Below, in pieces: positions 1 to 5,386 of a stretch of 5,781 bases of DNA. The stretch is from an uncultured Bacilli bacterium (GTDB lineage Bacteria; Bacillota_I; Bacilli_A; RF39; UBA660). Position 1 is the first letter of the stretch, and each line of letters opens with the position of its first letter. The stretch spans positions 1 through 5,781 of the forward strand of contig CAKONA010000068.1 of the NCBI GenBank assembly GCA_934096785.1. Direction: 5' to 3'. The notes beneath the pieces were generated by a model that did no database searches, had not been told where the DNA came from, and worked only from the letters and a program-made list of their open reading frames with translations. Made by a program: the position numbers and the translations under genes.

Positions 1-273
1 ATGATTACTGGCGATGAAGTAGCTTATGCTGGTGGTGTAAGCTATCAATATAATTATAGATATTATTTACAAGGTGGCTATGCTTATTGGACATTGAGCC
101 CCTCTTATTTTTCTGGCGGTGTGGCTCATGCTTCTTATGTTGGCAGCAATGGCTACTTTAGTGATGACTATGTCCTTAACTATCTTGGGCTTCGTTCCGT
201 AGTTTCAGTCAACTCGAAAGCAATTGTAACCACTGGAGATGGCTCTCTTGCTAACCCATACATAGTAGAATAG
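1..273 (+). CDS. C-terminal fragment of a Tyr/Gly-rich surface or pilin-like protein (5' end outside window)
   Basis: The frame is open from the first base to a TAG at 271-273, giving 90 residues. The ATG at position 1 has no visible upstream signal, and the protein starts mid-domain, so this is most likely the tail of a longer gene. It is rich in aromatic residues (14 Tyr in 90) and Gly, with a YWTLSPSYF segment (about residues 29-37), a later LGLRSVVSVNSK strand (62-73) and a closing GDGSLANPYIVE. From memory, this layout (YWT.SP, then a VRPV-like strand, then GTGT..PYxI) is common at the C-terminus of secreted or prepilin-type proteins of uncultured low-GC Firmicutes; no catalytic motif is visible. 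GC is about 41%, clearly above the other genes here, with Cys and Lys scarce, which may mark transferred or fast-evolving sequence. The N-terminal domain type cannot be judged from this window. Confidence 0.6.
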   Translation: MITGDEVAYAGGVSYQYNYRYYLQGGYAYWTLSPSYFSGGVAHASYVGSNGYFSDDYVLNYLGLRSVVSVNSKAIVTTGDGSLANPYIVE

Positions 274-300
274 AGATGCAAAATCTCTTTTTCTTTTCTT
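272..300 (+). terminator. Rho-independent terminator after the first partial gene
   Basis: A 6-bp stem AGAGAT (272-277) / ATCTCT (283-288) with a GCAAA loop is followed by a T/C-rich run TTTTTCTTTTCTTT. The stem begins inside the TAG stop codon. The stem is short, but the U-tract is good and it sits directly before a new promoter. Confidence 0.7.
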
Positions 301-307
301 TGAAATG

Positions 308-316
308 TGCTAAAAT
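308..316 (+). promoter_or_regulatory. Extended -10 promoter for the DUF4186 gene
   Basis: TGCTAAAAT forms an extended -10 (TG at 308-309, TAAAAT at 311-316, 5 of 6 match to TATAAT). No good -35 lies 17 bases upstream, only the T-rich terminator tail, as is tolerated with extended -10 promoters. Transcription would start near 323, right at the GGTGA ribosome binding site (323-327) that precedes the ATG at 334. An overlapping perfect TATAAT at 317-322 is too close to the start codon to be the likely -10. Confidence 0.5.
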
Positions 317-333
317 TATAATGGTGAAACGAT

Positions 334-693
334 ATGAAAAATATAGATGAATTATTTAATGAACTATCAAAGTCAACATTTAGAAGTAACTTTCATTTAC
401 ATGAACCTGAAATAAAATATGTGAATGATAAAGGAATAGACAAAATAAGAGAACACGCATACGACTTCGTTAAGAAAAGACTAAGTCACACAAATATTCC
501 AAATGATGGAAAACAGACACCTATGAAAGGACATCCAGTATTTGTAGCACAACATGCTACAGCTACATGCTGTAGAGGATGCTTACATAAATGGCATAAT
601 ATAGAAGAAAAAAGAAAACTAACAAAAGAAGAAATAGATTACATAGTAAATGTTATAATGACTTGGATAGAACGTGATATGAAAATTAAGTGA
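334..693 (+). CDS. DUF4186 family protein, function unknown
   Basis: This 119-residue cytoplasmic protein matches DUF4186 as I remember the family, at about the usual full length. The hallmark is the Cys/His-rich core HATATCCRGCLHKWHNI (residues 74-90), giving H74, C79, C80, C83, H85 and H88 as candidate metal or cofactor ligands, preceded by GHPVFVAQ (66-73). The C-terminal helix has a KLTKEEIDYIV segment. There is no signal peptide or membrane segment. The ATG at 334 is set by GGTGA at 323-327, six bases upstream. The family has no established function known to me; metal binding is inferred from residue types only. It is flanked by terminators or promoters on both sides, so it is probably monocistronic and may not belong functionally with the secreted proteins downstream. 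Its TGA stop is the only TGA stop in the window, and reading through it would overrun the next gene, supporting the standard bacterial code. Confidence 0.85.
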   Translation: MKNIDELFNELSKSTFRSNFHLHEPEIKYVNDKGIDKIREHAYDFVKKRLSHTNIPNDGKQTPMKGHPVFVAQHATATCCRGCLHKWHNIEEKRKLTKEEIDYIVNVIMTWIERDMKIK

Positions 694-708
694 AAAGCCT
701 TGTCTTTT
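693..708 (+). terminator. Weak hairpin after the DUF4186 gene, doubtful terminator
   Basis: AAAAG (693-697) can pair with CTTTT (704-708) around a CCTTGT loop. The stem has only one G-C pair and the T-run is part of the stem, so termination would be weak at best. The same bases overlap the -35 of the next gene. Confidence 0.25.
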
Positions 709-728
709 AAGAAAAAATACTTTAAAAT
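700..728 (+). promoter_or_regulatory. Promoter for the thioredoxin-like gene
   Basis: TTGTCT (700-705, 4 of 6 to TTGACA) and TAAAAT (723-728, 5 of 6 to TATAAT) are separated by 17 bases. The predicted start near 735 falls at the ribosome binding site, leaving a leader of about 11 bases. This placement argues against GTG 737 as the start codon. Confidence 0.5.
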
Positions 729-734
729 TAGATT

Positions 735-740
735 GGGTGA
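735..740 (+). promoter_or_regulatory. Ribosome binding site that decides the thioredoxin-like start
   Basis: GGGTGA ends five bases before ATG 746. The frame could also open at GTG 737, but that codon lies inside this motif and has no Shine-Dalgarno sequence of its own, so ATG 746 is preferred. Confidence 0.6.
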
Positions 741-745
741 AGAAA

Positions 746-1405
746 ATGAAAAAGAAAATTACAATGTTATTAGTAGCACTAGGAATGATTATATTACCTT
801 TAACTACTAATGCATCAATACTTGATGATTATGAACATAAGAACTTTAAAGAAACATTAGCTGCTGAAGATATAACACTTAAAAATAGTAGTTATAAAGA
901 ATCAGATGATCAAATAACTATCTATATGTTTAGAGGCCAAGGATGTACTTACTGTAGAGCATTCTTAAACTTCTTAAATGATAATTCTGAAGAATATGGA
1001 AAATACTTTAAATTAGTTTCATTCGAAGTATGGAATGACTCAAATAATAATGATTTACTTACTAAAGTTTCAAATGTAGCTGGAACAACAGCCGAAGGAG
1101 TACCATACATCATAATAGGTGAAACAGTATTCCCAGGATACATAACAGAATGGGATGACACAATTAAATCAACTATTAAAACAGAATATGAAAAATCAAA
1201 AAGTGATAGAGTAGACATGCTTGCTAAAACAGAAAAGTCTGATGCACAAGCAGAAAAAGAAGCAAATGCTCCAATCACAAAAACAATCATATGGAATTTA
1301 GTGTTCGTTATAATCGCTACAGCTACAATCATTACAGTTAATACAATACAACATAAAAAAGTATTAAACGAAATTGAAACACTAAAGACTAAGAAAACTA
1401 AGTAA
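746..1405 (+). CDS. Exported, membrane-anchored thioredoxin-fold protein with CTYC active site
   Basis: The 219-residue product starts with a signal sequence (KKK then hydrophobic residues 5-19, possible cleavage after A23). A thioredoxin fold follows: strand ITIYMFRG (57-64), active site C67-T-Y-C70, helix after it, and EGVPYIIIG (117-125) with P120 as the expected cis-proline. Then come a charged Lys/Glu/Asp/Ala-rich, possibly helical stretch (about 145-175), a C-terminal membrane span (about 180-200) and a Lys-rich tail, which places the catalytic domain outside the cell and the tail inside. Such proteins make, break or isomerise disulfides in exported proteins; which of these cannot be read from the motif. 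No DsbB/CcdA-type partner is visible here. Downstream surface proteins carry paired cysteines, making them candidate substrates. It has its own promoter and a strong terminator, so it appears monocistronic. The fold call is firm; the substrate is inference. Confidence 0.85.
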   Translation: MKKKITMLLVALGMIILPLTTNASILDDYEHKNFKETLAAEDITLKNSSYKESDDQITIYMFRGQGCTYCRAFLNFLNDNSEEYGKYFKLVSFEVWNDSNNNDLLTKVSNVAGTTAEGVPYIIIGETVFPGYITEWDDTIKSTIKTEYEKSKSDRVDMLAKTEKSDAQAEKEANAPITKTIIWNLVFVIIATATIITVNTIQHKKVLNEIETLKTKKTK

Positions 1406-1431
1406 ATACCAGTAATTGGTATTTTTCTTTT
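1404..1431 (+). terminator. Rho-independent terminator after the thioredoxin-like gene
   Basis: AAATACCA (1404-1411) pairs with TGGTATTT (1417-1424) across a five-base GTAAT loop, and the T-rich run TTTTTCTTTT follows from 1422. The stem starts inside the TAA stop (1403-1405). Confidence 0.8.
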
Positions 1432-1455
1432 GGGATAAATGTACAAACTATTAAT

Positions 1456-1462
1456 GGTGAGG
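1456..1462 (+). promoter_or_regulatory. Ribosome binding site that decides the start of the small exported protein
   Basis: GGTGAGG lies just upstream of ATG 1466 (five bases from the end of GGTGA). The upstream in-frame ATG at 1439 has only terminator tail sequence before it and would put MYKLLMVRY ahead of a normal signal sequence, so 1466 is preferred. The preceding CAAACTATTAAT resembles the -10 region in front of the DUF4186 gene and may be a weak promoter. Confidence 0.55.
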
Positions 1463-1465
1463 TAC

Positions 1466-1858
1466 ATGAAAAAGCTAATATTAAAAGTAATAACAATTGT
1501 ATTCCTATTCATTATTTTTAATATTAATGAAGTAGACTCAAATAGTGATAAAATACTATATTATGATTCTACTGATATACACAAAGAAGACACATTCAAA
1601 GTATATTTTAAAAACACAAACATCTATAACTTAGAAGAAACACTAAACATACTTAACATAAATGTACTAAACTATATTATAGATGATAAAAAATACTATG
1701 CAAGAGACACAACAAACCTTATTAAAGAATACACAAAAGACAAATCACTAGAAGAAAAAATATATTATGACATAAATGGTATTAAAATAGATGCTATAAC
1801 TATAACATGTGAAGTTGAAGAATTAATAAAACTTAAAAATTTAGAAAATATCTACTAA
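1466..1858 (+). CDS. Small exported or membrane-tethered protein, unknown family
   Basis: I do not recognise this 130-residue protein. It begins MKKLILK followed by a hydrophobic stretch (about residues 4-20) ending near NEVDSN, which can be a signal peptide or an uncleaved N-terminal anchor; no clear A-x-A cleavage site or lipobox cysteine is present. The remainder (about 26-130) is Lys/Asp/Tyr/Ile-rich, looks like mixed strands and helices, and has a single Cys near the C-terminus (ITITCEVEE). No catalytic motif, repeat or second membrane span is visible. It sits between the thioredoxin-like gene and the cohesin-like surface protein, 57 bases before the latter, with no terminator between them, so read-through is possible although the next gene has its own promoter. 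Base use matches its neighbours. A role at the cell surface is inferred only from the signal segment and context. Confidence 0.7.
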   Translation: MKKLILKVITIVFLFIIFNINEVDSNSDKILYYDSTDIHKEDTFKVYFKNTNIYNLEETLNILNINVLNYIIDDKKYYARDTTNLIKEYTKDKSLEEKIYYDINGIKIDAITITCEVEELIKLKNLENIY

Positions 1859-1865
1859 TATAAAA

Positions 1866-1894
1866 TTGATTTTCACGTCCTCTTGTGATAACAT
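1866..1894 (+). promoter_or_regulatory. Promoter for the cohesin/cadherin-like surface protein gene
   Basis: TTGATT (1866-1871) and the extended -10 TGATAACAT (TG at 1886-1887, TAACAT at 1889-1894) are 17 bases apart. Transcription would start near 1901, giving a leader of about 15 bases that carries AGAGG (1906-1910) five bases before ATG 1916. Confidence 0.5.
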
Positions 1895-1915
1895 TTAAAT
1901 AGAATAGAGGTAACA

Positions 1916-3172
1916 ATGAAAAAGAAAATAGTTTTATTAATTATGTTATTATTTCCATTACTTGTAAAAGCAGAACCTGCATACATTTACTTAGGTAAAA
2001 ATAGTGATGAATCATACGTTATACGTCAAGGCGACACAACAGTAGTCTACCTTCTAACTAATTATAATGAATCATCTAGTATAATGGAAAGTTATAATGC
2101 ACAAGTTTATTACAATCCATATATATTTGAACTAGTTAAAACTGATAATAACTATATAAAACTACAAGATAATTGGGAAGTAACTAACTACGAAAGTTAT
2201 TCATCCCTAATAAATATATCAGTAAGAAACAACTCTAAAAAGAATTCAGAAGAACAACTAGAAAATGGTGACTATAGTTATATAATAGCTAAGCTTACAT
2301 TCAGAGTAAAAGATAACGCAGTTAACTCTAAAACATATATAGAACTTCTTAGTAATAACACTAACTATATAGAAAGAAACAATAATGATTTAGAGACATT
2401 TAATAATGATATAGATAGATTCCTTTATTATGAAATAAACACAAACAGTACTTTCAAATTAGATTCACATCTAACATCTCTAAGTATTACTGATGATAAT
2501 GGAATTGTATATCCAAATCCAGAATTTAAACCAGGTATATATGAATACAATGTTAATACTACAAGTAACATTCTTTATATTAATGGAGTATGTTCTACTA
2601 ATAACTGTGAAGTAAAAGGTAATGGTAAAGTAGATTTAACTAATAAAACAAAACTAACAAAAACTATAACAACCATTTCTAGTAATAATGATAAACTAAA
2701 TTATAAAATTAACTTTATAAAAGAAAAAGAATACGAAGGATACCCAGTACTAAAAAAACTAAATGTTTTAAAATACAATTTACTAGAAGAATTCGATAAA
2801 GATAAATCTACATATCATATTATTATACCTAGTACAGAAGAAAGTATTCTAATAGACTATGAAAGCAACTATGATGTTTATATATCTGGTAATGAAAACC
2901 TAAAAGTAGGTGAAAACATCATAACAATTAATGTAAAGAACGACAGTAATGAAACCAATTCTTATTATATTTTAGTAAGCAAAACTGAAGAGGAAGAGGA
3001 TACGAAAGTACCCGTGGTAGAAGAACCACCTAAAGAAGAAATAAAAGAAACAAAAAGTACAAATAAAAGACTTTACCTTATATTATGTATGCTTATATCA
3101 GTTTCTGCTATTATATGTATAACAATACTTATTACAAATGATATAAAACAATCCAAAGAAATTAGAAAATAA
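1916..3172 (+). CDS. Membrane-anchored surface protein: cohesin-like region plus two cadherin-like beta-sandwich domains
   Basis: The 418-residue protein has a clear signal peptide (KKK, hydrophobic 5-17, likely cleavage after VKA at residue 19). Residues about 22-172 resemble a cohesin-type beta domain: an opening strand, then YNAQVYYNPYIFELV (60-74), and IIAKLTFRV (123-131), a pattern seen in carbohydrate-binding or scaffold modules. Two domains resembling the cadherin-like beta-sandwich family follow at about 185-268 (LTSLSITDDNG, FKPGIYEYNV, ending YKINFIKE) and 277-355 (LKKLNVLKYN, KSTYHIIIP, VGENIITINV, ending SYYILVSK). An acidic/proline linker (356-384), a membrane span (about 385-407) and a short basic tail finish it. 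It is therefore probably a single-pass adhesin or scaffold facing outside. The first beta-sandwich has C226 and C231, which could form a disulfide. No LPXTG motif is present. Domain calls are by eye; the cohesin assignment is the less certain. It has its own promoter. Confidence 0.75.
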   Translation: MKKKIVLLIMLLFPLLVKAEPAYIYLGKNSDESYVIRQGDTTVVYLLTNYNESSSIMESYNAQVYYNPYIFELVKTDNNYIKLQDNWEVTNYESYSSLINISVRNNSKKNSEEQLENGDYSYIIAKLTFRVKDNAVNSKTYIELLSNNTNYIERNNNDLETFNNDIDRFLYYEINTNSTFKLDSHLTSLSITDDNGIVYPNPEFKPGIYEYNVNTTSNILYINGVCSTNNCEVKGNGKVDLTNKTKLTKTITTISSNNDKLNYKINFIKEKEYEGYPVLKKLNVLKYNLLEEFDKDKSTYHIIIPSTEESILIDYESNYDVYISGNENLKVGENIITINVKNDSNETNSYYILVSKTEEEEDTKVPVVEEPPKEEIKETKSTNKRLYLILCMLISVSAIICITILITNDIKQSKEIRK

Positions 3173-3187
3173 CTTTAATTTCTTTTT
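3155..3187 (+). terminator. AT-rich hairpin spanning the stop codon, possible weak terminator
   Basis: AAAGAAATTA (3155-3164) pairs perfectly with TAATTTCTTT (3176-3185); two more pairs are possible inside the loop. The TAA stop (3170-3172) lies in the loop. Only one pair is G-C in the core stem and the trailing T-run is short, so the strength is doubtful. The 3' arm overlaps the presumed -35 of the next gene. Confidence 0.4.
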
Positions 3188-3202
3188 ATCTTATGTTATC
3201 AT
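3174..3202 (+). promoter_or_regulatory. Extended -10 promoter for the SipW-dependent/DUF285 gene
   Basis: TGTTATCAT (TG at 3194-3195, TATCAT at 3197-3202, 5 of 6 to TATAAT) is preceded at 17 bases by a weak TTTAAT (3174-3179). The leader carries AGAGAGG (3214-3220), ten bases before ATG 3231. The stretch CTT[G/A]TGNTANCATTTA is shared with the promoter at 1883-1898. Confidence 0.5.
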
Positions 3203-3230
3203 TTAGATAATAAAGAGAGGTAAAGAAGAT

Positions 3231-4820
3231 ATGAAGAATTTAAAAAACAATAAGATGCTTCTTGGTATCGGAATAGCATTCATATTACTAGCAACATTAA
3301 GCATGTCTTATGCATGGTTTAGTGCTACTGTAACAACAAATAACAGTCATGATCAAGTAGTAAAAACAGGTACACTAGAACTAACTTACACAGATGGAAA
3401 AGAAATAGTGATGAATAACATTAGACCAGGGGCAACTCTTACTAAAGAAGTAAGTGTTAAAAACACTGGTACACTAGATGCAGAATACAACCTAGTATGG
3501 CAAGAATTAATAAACCAAATTCAAAATGATGAAATGGTTATGACAATAGCTTGCGAAAGACAAACAGCAGAAGGAGTAAAACAAGAAAACTGTGAAGGCT
3601 TAGATAGTGAAACTCCAATTTCAAAACCAGTTATCCTAAAACAAATTGGAATTGAAGCAGGAATAACTCACAAATACACAATAACAATAACATTTAAAGA
3701 GACAAACTCAGACCAAAACTACAACCAAGGTAAAAACTTTACAGGTACAATAGGAGTAAACGAATACAAAGAACCAACTCCAGTATACTGTACAACAGAC
3801 CAAGAACTAACTCAAGGAGCTGAATATACAGATGGAACTTATACATATAGATATATGCAAGAAATGAATGCAGATGAAGGTACATGGAAAAATATAACGA
3901 ATGATGGCTGGGGAGTTAAATTAGCAAACACTGAAAGTACTGATATAATAACAAAAGCACCATGTGTATATATAAATGATAAACCTATTGTCAGTATGAG
4001 TTATGCCTTTGCAGATAGTAAATCTAAAGGTCTAGATATGAGTGATTTTAATACAAGCAATGTTATCAATATGGAAGGAATGTTTGGCTATTCTCAAATG
4101 ACAACATTATATTTAGGAAGCATCAACACTTCTAAAGTAACTACAATGTCTCAAATGTTTTATGGAAGTAAAGCAAGTTCGTTAGATTTAAGTAGTTTTG
4201 ATACAAGCAATGTAACGCGTATGGATGGGATGTTTTATGACTCAAAAGCCACTGAAATAAAAGGCTTAGAAAAATTTAATACTAGTAAAGTAACTAATAT
4301 GAGTAGTATGTTTGATTCTGTTAAAGTTACGTCATTAGATGTTAGTAGTTTTGATACAAGCGAAGTAACTGACACTTCTAATATGTTTGCAAGTTTGCAA
4401 ATTGAAGAGATAAAAGGTCTTGATAAACTTAACACAAGTAAAGTAATTGATATGCAATATATGTTTCATGGAGTTCATATTCCAACATTAACGCTAACTA
4501 ACTTTAATACAAGTAATGTTACAAATATGGACTTTATGTTTAGCCTTTCTGAAACAAAAATAATAGATGTTAGCAGTTTTGATACAAGTAAGGTAACGAG
4601 TATGTGGGGAATGTTTTCGAGTTCCTATATTACAACAATATATGCAAGTGAAAGTTTTAATGTAACAAATGTAAGTGATGCAGGTATTTTTATTGAATCA
4701 TATAATTTAAAAGGTGGAGCTGGAACTGTGTGGAAAAGTTCTAATCCTGATGATAAAACATACGCTCACATAGATGGAGGAACAGCAAACCCTGGATACT
4801 TTACATTAAAAACAAACTAA
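3231..4820 (+). CDS. SipW-dependent TasA/camelysin-type secreted protein fused to DUF285 (BspA-like) repeats
   Basis: The 529-residue protein has three parts. Residues 1-28 are a SipW-type signal sequence (basic start, hydrophobic 9-23, then SYAWFSA, with likely cleavage after A28). Residues 29-177 are a TasA/camelysin-like beta domain with TGTLELTYTDG (47-56 core), NIRPGATLTKEVSVKNTGTL (63-82) and a cysteine pair C108/C121. A connector with C187 and C245 (YCTTD, WGVKLAN, APCVYINDKPIVSM) is the usual lead-in to DUF285. Residues 274-487 hold nine repeats of 25-26 residues with the core [ND]TSxVTxMxxMF; the last is degenerate. It ends GGTANPGYFTLKTN with no anchor, so it is probably secreted or assembled into a fibre. 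TasA-family proteins form extracellular fibres and BspA-type repeats mediate surface binding in other bacteria; adhesion here is inferred. SipW is not in the window. It has its own promoter and a strong terminator. Confidence 0.88.
   Translation: MKNLKNNKMLLGIGIAFILLATLSMSYAWFSATVTTNNSHDQVVKTGTLELTYTDGKEIVMNNIRPGATLTKEVSVKNTGTLDAEYNLVWQELINQIQNDEMVMTIACERQTAEGVKQENCEGLDSETPISKPVILKQIGIEAGITHKYTITITFKETNSDQNYNQGKNFTGTIGVNEYKEPTPVYCTTDQELTQGAEYTDGTYTYRYMQEMNADEGTWKNITNDGWGVKLANTESTDIITKAPCVYINDKPIVSMSYAFADSKSKGLDMSDFNTSNVINMEGMFGYSQMTTLYLGSINTSKVTTMSQMFYGSKASSLDLSSFDTSNVTRMDGMFYDSKATEIKGLEKFNTSKVTNMSSMFDSVKVTSLDVSSFDTSEVTDTSNMFASLQIEEIKGLDKLNTSKVIDMQYMFHGVHIPTLTLTNFNTSNVTNMDFMFSLSETKIIDVSSFDTSKVTSMWGMFSSSYITTIYASESFNVTNVSDAGIFIESYNLKGGAGTVWKSSNPDDKTYAHIDGGTANPGYFTLKTN
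4050..4691 (+). repeat. Tandem DUF285 coding repeats (nine units of 75-78 bases)
   Basis: Unit starts by protein residue are 274, 299, 324, 350, 375, 401, 426, 451 and about 476, so the period is 25-26 codons. A recurring DNA core is TTTTGATACAAGC or its TTTAATACAAGT variant followed by AATGTAAC-like sequence. Units at 4200-4352 and 4353-4505 form a double-length repeat (51 codons each). Confidence 0.85.
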
Positions 4821-4827
4821 TAGCAAT

Positions 4828-4860
4828 ATAAAAGAATAGGCAACTATTCTTTTATTATGT
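4828..4860 (+). terminator. Strong Rho-independent terminator after the SipW-dependent/DUF285 gene
   Basis: A 12-bp perfect stem (4828-4839 with 4844-4855) is closed by a GCAA tetraloop; the 3' arm CTATTCTTTTAT is followed by T-rich sequence to TTTTC at 4860-4864. The near-symmetrical A and T tracts could also let it work in the reverse direction, but there is no reverse-strand gene to terminate. Confidence 0.8.
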
Positions 4861-4885
4861 TTTCAAATAAATTTCACAAATAAAC

Positions 4886-4913
4886 TTGAAATAAAAAATA
4901 TATAAAGTATAAT
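4886..4913 (+). promoter_or_regulatory. Promoter for the pilin / second SipW-dependent gene pair
   Basis: TTGAAA (4886-4891) and a perfect TATAAT (4908-4913) are 16 bases apart, the best consensus promoter in the window. Start near 4920 gives a leader of about 18 bases containing AGGAGA (4927-4932) just upstream of ATG 4938. Confidence 0.7.
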
Positions 4914-4937
4914 TAAATATAAGTATAGGAGAAAAAT

Positions 4938-5357
4938 ATGAAGAATGGGTTTACATTAGTAGAGTTACTAGCTGTAATAGCATTACTAGCTATATTAAGT
5001 ATAATAGCAGTTCCAAATGTTATAGAATTATACACTAGATCTAAAAAGAATATATTCTTAACGGAAGTAAAAGGAATCTATAAGAAAGCAAATGAAACTT
5101 ATATATCTAAAGCAGTAAAAGATAAAAATACTTATATTTTTAATTCAGAAGATGAAAATGCTAAATTAGATATGACTAATAGACCAATAAAGTATTGTAT
5201 TATTATTGATAAAATTGGTAATGTAGAATTCATGAATGCATCAGATGGTAAGTATGTAATAACAATAGGCCGTAATCAAAGTATTGGTGAACTTGATGTA
5301 GATTCTGTTGAAGAAGGCAACTTAGATGATTTTACATGTGGACAAATAATTAATTAG
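4938..5357 (+). CDS. Type IV pilin-like (pseudopilin) protein with prepilin cleavage motif
   Basis: The 139-residue product begins MKNG/FTLVELLAVIALLAIL, a class III prepilin signal: a short leader (1-4) with Gly at -1, Phe at +1 and the conserved Glu at +5 (E9), then a hydrophobic helix to about residue 30. A prepilin peptidase (not in the window) would cut after G4 and N-methylate F5. The globular part has two cysteines, C87 (PIKYCIIID) and C134 (DDFTCGQ), spaced as in pilins with a C-terminal disulfide loop. Its length fits a small pilin or minor pseudopilin (ComG-type or type II secretion-like), but no assembly ATPase or inner-membrane gene is present to decide. AGGAGA lies upstream of the ATG. 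The next gene begins 29 bases after the TAG with no terminator, so the two are probably co-transcribed. It stands between two SipW-dependent paralogues, which is unusual. Confidence 0.88.
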   Translation: MKNGFTLVELLAVIALLAILSIIAVPNVIELYTRSKKNIFLTEVKGIYKKANETYISKAVKDKNTYIFNSEDENAKLDMTNRPIKYCIIIDKIGNVEFMNASDGKYVITIGRNQSIGELDVDSVEEGNLDDFTCGQIIN

Positions 5358-5386
5358 TCCTATAAAAAAAGAAAGGAAGAAGTAAA

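Noticed and set aside
1..3. ATG at position 1 as a true start codon
   Set aside because: No upstream sequence is available, and the translated segment starts mid-domain and lacks a signal peptide expected for this type of protein; it is more likely an internal Met.
691..693. TGA read as tryptophan (Mycoplasma code), given the AT-rich DNA and DUF285 repeats
   Set aside because: DUF4186 ends at its usual length here, read-through would overlap the next gene, all Trp codons in the window's genes are TGG, and no in-frame TGA interrupts the long genes.
737..745. GTG start for the thioredoxin-like gene
   Set aside because: This codon lies inside the GGGTGA ribosome binding site that serves ATG 746 and has no Shine-Dalgarno sequence of its own.
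1439..1465. Upstream ATG start for the small exported protein
   Set aside because: It would put nine residues ahead of a normal signal sequence, has no ribosome binding site, and would read through the GGTGAGG that serves ATG 1466.
949..1512. Long reverse-strand open frame (187 codons) opposite the thioredoxin-like gene
   Set aside because: It lies antisense to a gene with clear CxxC and cis-Pro motifs, runs through a terminator, and its hydrophobic low-complexity translation is what the complement of AT-rich codons gives. No ribosome binding site or family is recognisable.
4235..4435. Reverse-strand open frame (66 codons) inside the DUF285 repeats
   Set aside because: Its repetitive Ser/Leu-rich translation is the complement of the repeat array; there is no independent start signal.
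4050..4691. Repeats as a CRISPR array
   Set aside because: The units are contiguous in-frame coding repeats of 25-26 codons with no spacers and a conserved protein motif.
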